A stretch of 64,000 nt of DNA from Paludibacter sp. (lineage in GTDB: Bacteria > Bacteroidota > Bacteroidia > Bacteroidales > Paludibacteraceae): assembly GCA_028691965.1 (NCBI GenBank), contig JAQUYE010000002.1:17206-81205 (forward strand). The letters run 5' to 3'. The translations under genes were made by a program, and so were the position numbers. The notes beneath the pieces are model-generated. The model was not told the DNA's origin and made no database searches. It worked only from the letters and a program-made list of their open reading frames with translations. Shown piece by piece: positions 1 through 7,417 of this stretch. Numbering within the stretch: position 1 is the stretch's first letter; the number at the start of each line of letters is the position of its first letter.

Positions 1-472
1 TTGGATTAAACAATGGTGCAAGCTCAAACTGGGTAAATAATGGAATTGTGTCTTCTAATAATTTTACACTAACGGCTAGTATGCAAAGTCAATTGCCACA
101 AAACCAATATTACTGGAAAGTAAGGGCCTTAAAAGCGAACCAGACAGCATTAACCGATTGGTCAGCACCAATTAGGGCTTTTACGTTGCTTGATCCACCA
201 CCCAATGCACCCTCGCTTTCAAGCCCGGCTAATAATTCAGAATACACTAAGGGAAGCAATATTTCTTTTACGTGGTCTAACGTGAGTAATGCAGTCTATT
301 ACGAAATTTGGGTTGACAACAATAGTGGCTTTGGGAGTCCGGAAGTTGGATTAAACAATGGTGCAAGCTCAAACTGGGTAAATAATGGAATTGTGTCTTC
401 TAATAATTTTACACTAACGGCTAGTATGCAAAGTCAATTGCCACAAAACCAATATTACTGGAAAGTAAGGGC
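1..472 (+). repeat. 127-bp perfect direct repeat (1-127 and 346-472), period 345 bp
   Basis: Nucleotides 1-127 are identical to 346-472. The offset is 345 bp, exactly 115 codons, so the repeat is in frame and encodes consecutive copies of the beta-sandwich module. The later modules at about 1110-1430 and 1440-1780 are diverged relatives. Because the window begins inside a copy, more copies may lie upstream. Confidence 0.9.
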
Positions 473-2510
473 TCTAAACAATGCCCAGGAACCTATAACA
501 GATTGGTCAAGTGAAACGCGCACTTTAGTGCTATATAATAACTACTCGAATCCGCAATCGTGGGGATATCCGTGTGAGCAATATAACCCCGGATCCTATA
601 ATGGTAGAACTTTTTATTATGACAAAAATCATTTAGGAGAAGATATACTTCTTCCAGAAGGAACTCCAATCTATGCTATTGGTGATGGAGTCATCAAAGT
701 ATATAGTTCTGCAAATGGATATGGAGAATTAGTTGTTGTAATAGAACATAGATTAGGAGCGCTCTATACTTTCAAAAATGCAAGAAACAATGACGTCTCT
801 ACTAATAATATTCTTTCAATTTATGGTCATTTAAGGAAAAGCAAAGTAAGAAATGGTAATCAATTAAATTACCAAGAAGGAGACTTTGTTACAAAAGGCC
901 AATTAATTGGTTATGTCAATGATGATGCAAACAACGGTGATGGAACCGAACATCTGCATATTGGAATCAGACTGTCTGATGCGTCTACAGCAATCTCTGT
1001 AGACAACAACTTTTGGTATCGCGGATATGAAGGTACAACAACTTTCGGAAATGATTTTGCTGCTTTTTCAAAAATAATTCTTCAATTATTAGAAAGAACA
1101 TCACCGTTAGAACTAACAGCACCCTCCACCGGGTTTGAACATATAAAAGGCTCAAACCTTTCATTTACGTGGACAAGTATTGTTGATGCATCCTATTATG
1201 AAATATGGATTGATAACAATAGTGGATTCGGAAGTCCAGAAATTGGCTTTAGTAATGGAGCAAGTCCAAATTGGCTTCATGACGGGATTGTAAATACAAA
1301 TACTTTTACATTAACTTCTGTCATGCAAAACTCCTTACCTCAAAACAGCTATTATTGGAAAGTTAGGGCTCTTGATTCTGGAAAAAATCCATTGTCTGAT
1401 TGGTCTTCATCACAAAGTAGTTTTGTATTAAAGAATGATTTGTTAGAAGCACCAGCTTTGTCGATGCCTACTGATAATACCGCTTTCACAAAGGGAAACG
1501 ACATTTCCTTCACATGGTCTACAGTAAATGAAGCCATATTTTATGAAATTTGGGTTGATAATAACGATGGTTTTGGTAGCCCCGAAATTGGTTTTAGTAA
1601 TGGTGTCAGTTCTGATTGGATAAACGATGGTATTGTTAATACTACATCATTTATACTTACACCTACAATGCAAAATATGTTGCCTCAAAATGTCTACTTT
1701 TGGAAAGTAAGAGCACTTGATGCTGAGAAGAATCCATTATCACATTGGTCTGCTACGCCATTGAGTTTTATTTTAATTGACAATACTCCATGTACACCTC
1801 CAACTCAACCGGGCATAGTTAATGGAGAATTATATGTTTGTATGGGTAACTCCTATGATTATAGTATTGAGAACATTGAGGGAGCTACCAGTTATATATG
1901 GACACTACCAGAAGGAGGATTGGGTGACAGCGAATCAAATAGAATTACAGTTACTTATGGTGCTTCTGCATCCTCAGGTCTGATTTCTGTAAAAGGAGTC
2001 AACGACTGTGGTATAGGTGAACCAAATATAATAAATATTACAGTTAATCCTAAACCTCAACAGCCGACTATTACACTTATTGGACAAACTCTCTATTCAG
2101 ATGCTCTTGTGGGCAACCAATGGTTTAATCAAAATGGAATTATAGAAGGAGCCGAAAGTCAATCAATATCAATCGAAGAAAATGGGGAGTATTATGTGAT
2201 TGTAACTTTGTTTGGTTGTAGTTCAGATGCTTCTAATGTAATTAATGTCAATTTAACAATTACTAATTTAATTGAAAACAGCAAAGCAATAAAAGTATAT
2301 CCTAACCCATTTTCCAATGAATTAGTTATTTCATCAGATAATTCAGGTAGTCATCAAATTGAGATTATCAACACTCTGGGTCAAATTATATGTAAATTAA
2401 ATATGTATGAAAAACTGACACTACAAACGAGTGATTTCGAACCAGGGATATACACCATTAGAATTAGCAATAATAGTAATCACTTTTATAAAATGGTGTT
2501 AAAGAAGTGA
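1..2510 (+). CDS. T9SS-secreted multidomain protein with M23 peptidase domain (5' end outside window)
   Basis: The frame is open from nucleotide 3, so the true start lies upstream; a GTG at 48 is only an internal codon. Order of parts: a partial then a complete beta-sandwich module (to about 530), an M23/LytM peptidase domain (about 590-1080), two more beta-sandwich modules (about 1110-1430 and 1440-1780), a PKD-like stretch (about 1800-2060) and a C-terminal T9SS type A sorting domain starting near KVYPNPF. The modules share YYEIWVDNNSGFGSPE and YYWKVRAL motifs and look like fibronectin/SusE-type folds. The M23 metal and catalytic residues are visible: HLGED (His codon at 630), YGHL (His at 828) and HLH (951-959). 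The likely role is an outer-surface or released peptidoglycan or peptide endopeptidase. A terminator follows directly. Confidence 0.85.
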   Translation, partial: GLNNGASSNWVNNGIVSSNNFTLTASMQSQLPQNQYYWKVRALKANQTALTDWSAPIRAFTLLDPPPNAPSLSSPANNSEYTKGSNISFTWSNVSNAVYYEIWVDNNSGFGSPEVGLNNGASSNWVNNGIVSSNNFTLTASMQSQLPQNQYYWKVRALNNAQEPITDWSSETRTLVLYNNYSNPQSWGYPCEQYNPGSYNGRTFYYDKNHLGEDILLPEGTPIYAIGDGVIKVYSSANGYGELVVVIEHRLGALYTFKNARNNDVSTNNILSIYGHLRKSKVRNGNQLNYQEGDFVTKGQLIGYVNDDANNGDGTEHLHIGIRLSDASTAISVDNNFWYRGYEGTTTFGNDFAAFSKIILQLLERTSPLELTAPSTGFEHIKGSNLSFTWTSIVDASYYEIWIDNNSGFGSPEIGFSNGASPNWLHDGIVNTNTFTLTSVMQNSLPQNSYYWKVRALDSGKNPLSDWSSSQSSFVLKNDLLEAPALSMPTDNTAFTKGNDISFTWSTVNEAIFYEIWVDNNDGFGSPEIGFSNGVSSDWINDGIVNTTSFILTPTMQNMLPQNVYFWKVRALDAEKNPLSHWSATPLSFILIDNTPCTPPTQPGIVNGELYVCMGNSYDYSIENIEGATSYIWTLPEGGLGDSESNRITVTYGASASSGLISVKGVNDCGIGEPNIINITVNPKPQQPTITLIGQTLYSDALVGNQWFNQNGIIEGAESQSISIEENGEYYVIVTLFGCSSDASNVINVNLTITNLIENSKAIKVYPNPFSNELVISSDNSGSHQIEIINTLGQIICKLNMYEKLTLQTSDFEPGIYTIRISNNSNHFYKMVLKK

Positions 2511-2611
2511 GGTTATAGTACACTTCATTAAAATCATCATCCAAGAAATGACAATATACAATCGAAGTGATATAATAGCTTTCGAACGTATTTATTTTTA
2601 AAAAAACAATC

Positions 2612-2651
2612 AAAACGCCGCCGCTGTATCCCTACACCGCCGGCGTTTTTT
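2612..2651. terminator. Bidirectional intrinsic terminator between convergent genes
   Basis: A perfect 9-bp stem (2612-2620 with 2641-2649) encloses a 20-nt loop. It is followed by a T-run on the plus strand and preceded by A-rich sequence, which gives a U-run on the minus strand. It lies between the convergent M23 gene and the minus-strand BNR gene, so it can serve both. Confidence 0.8.
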
Positions 2652-2704
2652 TTAAAAAGACAAACTAACCATTAAGCTAAACAAACAATCAAGAAACACA
2701 AATG

Positions 2705-3853
2705 TCACTTCCATTTCGACGGATCCACCAGGGTCGATGCAATGTACCGGTAAGGGGTTTCGCCCTCCTGGTTGGCATGATTCCAGTAGTATACGAGCAA
2801 TAGTTTTCCGTCGGGGCGCTGTACCATGCGGGGGTAGCCGCAGTCGCGGTTGGCGCCGTCGTTGCAGCGGAGCACGATCTCTTCGCCCCAGCTCTGGCCT
2901 TCGTCGGTGCTGAAGCGGAGGTTGACACGTGAACCGTAGGTGCTGCGGTAGATATAGGCAAGGGCCAGCCTGCCGTCGATCATCTTGACCAGCGCCGGGG
3001 GCGTGCCGCCACGACCGGTGTCGGGGACGGGGTCGGTGAGGTGCTGCCAGCTTTTGCCATTGTCGTTCGACAAATGTGCGGTAAGCAGGTTGCGGCCTAT
3101 CTCGGTGCGGGTGCGGATAATTGTAAGAATGCGATTGTTGGTCAGTTGCAACGATGTCGGCATAATGTCGAAGCCTTCGTGTTCCTCGCCCAGCCACGAC
3201 ACGATCTCCCAGCTTTTGGCTCCGTCCTCTGTCCTCGCCATGGCTACGCGTCCTTCCTTGCCATTGGCCTTGGCGATGGTGAGAAAGGCATTCATCGATT
3301 GCCTGCCATCCACTAAATAGTCGGTGCGCGAAGCTATGCCGGGGGTGTTCAGGTCGGGGAAGCTGTAAGGACCTTCCCACTGCTGGCCGCGGTTGGTGGA
3401 GTAGTAGAAGTGCGACGGACCGTTATGGTTGTTGTGGCGCATAAAAGTGAAGATGAAATCGGGATGCGTAAAGTCGCGGATGGCATGCTCGAGGGACCGC
3501 GGCTCCTCACGCTGTGCGGCGGGGACGACATTGTCGTAGGCCGTGGCAGTCTGCCCGAGCGTCAGGGCTTCCTCCACCTTCCAGCTTTTGCCGCCGTCCA
3601 TGCTGCGTGCTGTCAGCGGGTCGTAGGTGTGAAGTCCCTCGGCATCGGCCTTGTGGTCGGCCACTACAAAGCCTACGAGTACCTCGTCGCCCCAGATCCA
3701 CATCCCGTTGTTGGCGGGCCAGGCGGCAAACATGCCGTCTTCTTTCCAGATGATGCCGTGCTCGATGCCGGTATCGGCTTTCCGGCAGGAACTAAAGGCA
3801 CAACTCAATGCTAAACTGATTAAAAATACTATTGCTGTTGATGTCTTTTTCAT
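2705..3853 (-). CDS. BNR-repeat sialidase-like lipoprotein
   Basis: 382 residues. The N-terminus is a lipoprotein signal with a lipobox ending at Cys23 (AFSSC). At least five Asp-box (BNR) motifs of the form S-x-D-x-G-x-x-W are visible: SMDGGKSW, STNRGQQW, TEDGAKSW, SNDNGKSW and STDEGQSW. This is the pattern of a six-bladed sialidase-type propeller. The family includes exo-alpha-sialidases and other neuraminidase-fold hydrolases, so the exact substrate is open. It starts 4 bp after the stop of the upstream GH78 gene on the same strand, so the two were probably one operon for glycan trimming. The catalytic Arg triad of true sialidases was not verified by alignment. Confidence 0.8.
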   Translation of the reverse strand: MKKTSTAIVFLISLALSCAFSSCRKADTGIEHGIIWKEDGMFAAWPANNGMWIWGDEVLVGFVVADHKADAEGLHTYDPLTARSMDGGKSWKVEEALTLGQTATAYDNVVPAAQREEPRSLEHAIRDFTHPDFIFTFMRHNNHNGPSHFYYSTNRGQQWEGPYSFPDLNTPGIASRTDYLVDGRQSMNAFLTIAKANGKEGRVAMARTEDGAKSWEIVSWLGEEHEGFDIMPTSLQLTNNRILTIIRTRTEIGRNLLTAHLSNDNGKSWQHLTDPVPDTGRGGTPPALVKMIDGRLALAYIYRSTYGSRVNLRFSTDEGQSWGEEIVLRCNDGANRDCGYPRMVQRPDGKLLLVYYWNHANQEGETPYRYIASTLVDPSKWK

Positions 3854-3857
3854 ATTC

Positions 3858-5618
3858 TTATTGTTGAATGCTAAATGTATATTCGCCCGATCCTATCTCT
3901 ACCACTACACCCTTAGCATCCTGACTGATCAGGGTGATCTCGTCGCTGAGCTGAGAGAGCTTCCGGCCTCCTTCGGTGACCGAAGCGGGCGAAGAGGTAG
4001 GTAGATGCACCATCGCGGAGCTATTTTCGGGAATGCGAATGGTCCACTCCAGCTGCTTGCGGCTTTTCTTCCAGTGACTTTTAATGGTGCCGTAAGGGGA
4101 GTTGTAGGTGGCGTTCACGTAGTCGAGCTGACCGGTCTGCGGTTGCATAATCAGCTTGCGGAAGCCGGGCTGGTCGTCGGCCGTGCGGATGCCGGCAAGG
4201 TCCTCGTAATACCAGATCATCAAATCACCCAGCATCATCACATGGTTGTAGGAATTCATATTAGGGGCGGCGGTGTTGCCGTTCCACAGTTCCCAGATAG
4301 CTGTAGCTCCGTTCTTAATCATATAGCCCCAGCTGGGATAGGTAGTGTTGGTAGCCAGACGATGAGCCAGGTCGGGTCGTCCGCCGCGACTGACTGCCCG
4401 CATCAGCCATTGCACGCCCACCAGACCGGTACTCAGGTGTCCGTTGTTGGTTACTTCGATGGTGTGTACAATGGTGTTGAATACCTTATCGCGCAACGAG
4501 TCGGGAACCAGGTCCATGCTGTAGGCAAGAAGGTTGTCGGTCAGACTGTTACCGCCGTACGACGCAAGTTCGGGATGGTAGAAGGTGGCGTTGAAGGCTT
4601 TCTTTACCCGCCCGGCCATAGCGCGGTAGGCGGCTACATCCTGCTCCTGCCCGGCAACCACTGCAAAGTCCTGCATAAGTTGCAGGTAGTGGTAGTGGTA
4701 GGCGGTGGAGATCAGCATGCTGGGGTACTTGCGGTCGGCACTTTTGCCGCGACCTGCTTCGATGGTGACAGGCGGTTTGCACCAGTCGCCATAGCTGTCC
4801 TTGGTCATAATATCCCGCTCGTCGAGGTAGTTGGCTTCCATATAGTTGAGCCAGCGTTTCATGTGGGGGTAGTGATGGCGGATCACCATCGAATCGCCAA
4901 ACTGCCGGTACACCATATCGGCTACCATCAGGTAGGTGCCTGCCCAGGTCATGTTATCGCTATAGTACCGCCAGAAGGCAGGGGCTACATTGGGGATGGC
5001 CCCGTCGGCGCGCTGTGAGTAGCGGATATCATCCAACCATTTGGCATAGAGGGCGTGGTTATCGAACAGGAAACTCTCGCCCTTGGCAGGTGTGGAGCGG
5101 TCGCCGAGCCAGGGCTGGCGTTCGTTGCGTTGCGGACAGTCGAGCGGCATGCCTTTGTAGTTGCCGTTGATGCCCCACCAGGCGTTTTTATAGATCTGGT
5201 TTAAAAGCTTGTCGGAGCTTTCGAAGCTGCCAATCTGGTCCATGGCGTCGTAGATTACCTGTCCCTCGAAGTCGGAGAGCGTAGGCGTGCCCGGGTAACC
5301 GGTGATTTCCACATATTGAAAACCACGGTAGCTAAAGGTGGGCTCCCAGCTTTCTTCGCCACCGCCCCTGAGGGTGTAGCGGTCGGTGTTGATGGCATCG
5401 CGCAGGTTGGCCCTGTTGAGTTCGCCCTTGTCGTCGAGGATTTCGGCATAACGAAGCGTCACCTGATCGCCGGCCTTGCCCCTTACTTTCATGCGCAGCC
5501 ATCCGACCATGTTCTGTCCCATGTCCATGATAAATACGCCGGGGCGCAGTTCGTTGATGGCGACGGGGGTGCCTTTCCAGCTATCATCCGTTTTTACTTT
5601 GCTCCGGCTGTCGCCCAC
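3858..5618 (-). CDS. Alpha-L-rhamnosidase, GH78, N-terminally truncated
   Basis: 586 residues read from a GTG at 5618; an in-frame TGA lies just upstream and there is no signal peptide. Recognisable GH78 features are DMGQNMVGW near the N-terminus, then EPTFSYRGFQYVE, then the catalytic-domain motif LDCPQRNERQPWLGD. Complete GH78 proteins of this type are usually around 900 residues with a signal peptide and N-terminal beta-domains; those about 300 residues are missing here. The break falls inside the left arm of the palindromic element at 5613-5784. The catalytic (alpha/alpha)6 domain looks intact, but without a signal sequence or promoter it is probably a remnant. Such enzymes release terminal alpha-L-rhamnose from plant glycans or glycosides. 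Confidence 0.75.
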   Translation of the reverse strand: MGDSRSKVKTDDSWKGTPVAINELRPGVFIMDMGQNMVGWLRMKVRGKAGDQVTLRYAEILDDKGELNRANLRDAINTDRYTLRGGGEESWEPTFSYRGFQYVEITGYPGTPTLSDFEGQVIYDAMDQIGSFESSDKLLNQIYKNAWWGINGNYKGMPLDCPQRNERQPWLGDRSTPAKGESFLFDNHALYAKWLDDIRYSQRADGAIPNVAPAFWRYYSDNMTWAGTYLMVADMVYRQFGDSMVIRHHYPHMKRWLNYMEANYLDERDIMTKDSYGDWCKPPVTIEAGRGKSADRKYPSMLISTAYHYHYLQLMQDFAVVAGQEQDVAAYRAMAGRVKKAFNATFYHPELASYGGNSLTDNLLAYSMDLVPDSLRDKVFNTIVHTIEVTNNGHLSTGLVGVQWLMRAVSRGGRPDLAHRLATNTTYPSWGYMIKNGATAIWELWNGNTAAPNMNSYNHVMMLGDLMIWYYEDLAGIRTADDQPGFRKLIMQPQTGQLDYVNATYNSPYGTIKSHWKKSRKQLEWTIRIPENSSAMVHLPTSSPASVTEGGRKLSQLSDEITLISQDAKGVVVEIGSGEYTFSIQQ

Positions 5619-5784
5619 GGACGTATCACTCCTTCACTGACGGCCCTTCGCTCAAAAAATCATTCCTTTGCAAGCGAAAATCCTCCAAACTCGCCCTTCG
5701 GGCTCAGACAGGAGGATTTTTTACGCTTGCTGCAGGAGATTTTTTGGCTCATGGCCTGAGGTTCGGAGTGATAAGTCCGTGGGC
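5613..5784. repeat. 172-bp palindromic (REP/MITE-like) element, copy 1
   Basis: The outer arms CCCACGGACgTATCACTCC (5614-5632) and its complement at 5765-5783 differ at one base. The inner part is also an imperfect inverted repeat, with matching CAAAAAATC and CAAGCG blocks. The tip is a 10-bp perfect stem AAAATCCTCC/GGAGGATTTT (5677-5686 with 5711-5720) topped by a small GCCCTTCGGGC hairpin. The right arm encodes the last residues of hipA; the left arm holds the GTG of the truncated GH78. The tip sequence recurs at 59695-59740. Confidence 0.8.
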
Positions 5785-6882
5785 TCCAAGGGTGGTTTTT
5801 ACCTCGTCGAAAATTTCGGCTGCCTGTTTTTTGGGGATGCCGGCATCATCGGCTACCTGCCGGATATCGTTCAGGGTGGGGTTGCCCTGGTTGTTAATGG
5901 TGGTGGTGTGGAGGCCGTTGAAGCCTGCTGAGGGAAGCAGGTCGTAGGCAGGGGATAGTATCCAGTGGGTGCCGTCGTACTGAAACGAGAAGTTGTTGGC
6001 ATGATCGTCGCGATTGGATATCAGTACGTTAAAGACCATCTGTCGGTACAGGGCTTTCACTTCTTTCATGTTGCGGGTAAGGTGCAGGCACAGCTTCAGT
6101 AGTGCCAGGTAGTCGAGCGAGGGGATACGGTAGTCGGCATGCAGCAGTCCAGCAGCACTTACAGTATGAATTTTTCCCTGCCGGCTGCGGTCGAATCGTT
6201 CGGTGGCGAAATACCTTCCTTCAAGGAGTCGCGTTTCGGGCATCCTGATGCCACAGTCGACTGCCAGCTGTGCATATTCATATTCGGTTTTTCCCACATC
6301 AGCCGGATCGCTTCCTGCCCTGAACTTCACCAGCCATTCTTTTCCGTCGATGTTCACAAAGACTTTAGGGCGGGCTCCTCCCGAACTACCTCCATGCCGG
6401 AAGAGGGTTTCCAGTCCTTCGCCGGCATATTCCGAATGAAGTAGTTGTTGGGCAGCAGCAGCCAGTTGGTCGAAATGCACGACCTCGTTTTCGGGGCTGA
6501 TGCTGTTGTCAGGAATATATTCCAGTCCGCCCCTGCCTGTACTTCCCACCAGGGCTAAGCGTTGCAGTACCGTAAGTCGCGATGCCGCGATACCAATGGA
6601 TCGTAAATACCTGTCGAGCAGTAAGCTTCCCCAGCCGTCGGGCAGACTGTCGTTGAAAACACCGAAGTTTCCCCCGAAAGGAGTCGCTTTGGCAACAGCA
6701 ACTCCCTGTTGCAGGGGCAGAAATAATGGGGAAATGGAGAATCCGCCCTGTAAAAAGGCAGCGTCGTATTCGAACGCGCAGAGGCGGTCGCTCGTTTGCG
6801 CCAGCCGCCCCACACGGGTTCCCCGGTAAACTACTTCTACTACCTCAATTGGTGCGAGGATGGAATGGGTAATCTCGTTCAT
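5749..6882 (-). CDS. hipA: HipA-family serine/threonine kinase toxin
   Basis: 377 residues. HipA proteins are Ser/Thr kinases that cause growth arrest; E. coli HipA phosphorylates glutamyl-tRNA synthetase. Visible features are an N-terminal HipA_N-type domain with FGVFNDSLPDGWG, a Gly/Ser-rich loop followed by ARPK (about residues 165-173) where E. coli HipA has its regulatory phosphoserine loop, the catalytic segment NRDDHANN (290-297) and the metal-binding AYD (312-314). The HipB-like gene lies 37 bp upstream on the same strand, giving the usual antitoxin-toxin order. The last codons form the right arm of the palindromic element, so the extreme C-terminus may have been rewritten by that element. 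The cellular target is not deducible. Confidence 0.85.
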   Translation of the reverse strand: MNEITHSILAPIEVVEVVYRGTRVGRLAQTSDRLCAFEYDAAFLQGGFSISPLFLPLQQGVAVAKATPFGGNFGVFNDSLPDGWGSLLLDRYLRSIGIAASRLTVLQRLALVGSTGRGGLEYIPDNSISPENEVVHFDQLAAAAQQLLHSEYAGEGLETLFRHGGSSGGARPKVFVNIDGKEWLVKFRAGSDPADVGKTEYEYAQLAVDCGIRMPETRLLEGRYFATERFDRSRQGKIHTVSAAGLLHADYRIPSLDYLALLKLCLHLTRNMKEVKALYRQMVFNVLISNRDDHANNFSFQYDGTHWILSPAYDLLPSAGFNGLHTTTINNQGNPTLNDIRQVADDAGIPKKQAAEIFDEVKTTLGAHGLITPNLRP

Positions 6883-6919
6883 GCCTTTTCCGGATTAGTT
6901 GGTTGTATGCTGATGCCGG

Positions 6920-7243
6920 CTACGAACGCCGTTTGCCTCTTTTGGGCTTTTTGCTTGCCGGGTCGAGTAATTCGTCGATGCTGCTGTACGATTTTGCCGC
7001 AAATAAGTCGGCAAAAGCCCCCGTGGCATCCAGTGCAATGCCCAGCATGATCAGACTTCGCAATGCTATTTCGCCACTGCGCTCAAACCGTCGATAGGTG
7101 GGTAAGGGAATACCCGCCCGCCCGGCCAGCTCCTGCTGCGTATAGCCCAGTTCCAGTCGCCTTGCTTTAACGCGCGACGAAATTCCGCTTAGAATAGTAG
7201 CCGGAGAATTGTCGATAAGTGATAATATAGTATCAATATCCAT
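6920..7243 (-). CDS. hipB: HipB-like XRE-family antitoxin/repressor
   Basis: 107 residues. An XRE helix-turn-helix spans about residues 20-75 (RRLELGYTQQELAGRAGIPL then TYRRFE), followed by a basic tail (KKPKRGKRRS). By position and fold it is the DNA-binding antitoxin of the downstream hipA-like toxin: it would neutralise HipA and repress the shared promoter. The basic tail is longer than in E. coli HipB. A candidate operator overlaps the presumed promoter at 7270-7296. Confidence 0.8.
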   Translation of the reverse strand: MDIDTILSLIDNSPATILSGISSRVKARRLELGYTQQELAGRAGIPLPTYRRFERSGEIALRSLIMLGIALDATGAFADLFAAKSYSSIDELLDPASKKPKRGKRRS

Positions 7244-7269
7244 GTATATAGGGTGTAAATGTGTTGATT

Positions 7270-7323
7270 ATTATCACTTGTAAAGATAGGGATAATTGTT
7301 GAAGTGCGCAATAGTTGCAAGTG
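7270..7323 (-). promoter_or_regulatory. Candidate hipBA promoter/operator
   Basis: On the minus strand TATCTTTA (7288-7281) is one base off the Bacteroidota -7 consensus TAnnTTTG. It is bracketed by the inverted repeat ATTATC-N15-GATAAT (7270-7275, 7291-7296). A second, 9-bp imperfect inverted repeat pairs 7275-7283 with 7315-7323. HipB-type repressors bind inverted repeats over their own promoter, so these are plausible operators. This is pattern evidence only. Confidence 0.35.
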
Positions 7324-7329
7324 AAGTCG

Positions 7330-7363
7330 TTGTTTCAAAATAGGGAATCATTGTTTATCTTTG
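7330..7363 (+). promoter_or_regulatory. Promoter of SWIM-domain gene
   Basis: TATCTTTG at 7356-7363 matches the -7 consensus TAnnTTTG exactly, with a TTG-type -33 element at about 7330-7335. The start codon of the downstream gene is about 55 bp further on. The site is divergent from the hipBA promoter. Confidence 0.55.
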
Positions 7364-7417
7364 TATTTTCTGAAGATGCGTATCTATAATAATTCACAAA
7401 TTTCAACTAAATGAGTT

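Noticed and set aside
4005-5018. Long plus-strand ORF of 337 codons
   Set aside because: Antisense to the GH78 catalytic domain, whose motifs are clear; the open frame is a by-product of high GC content.
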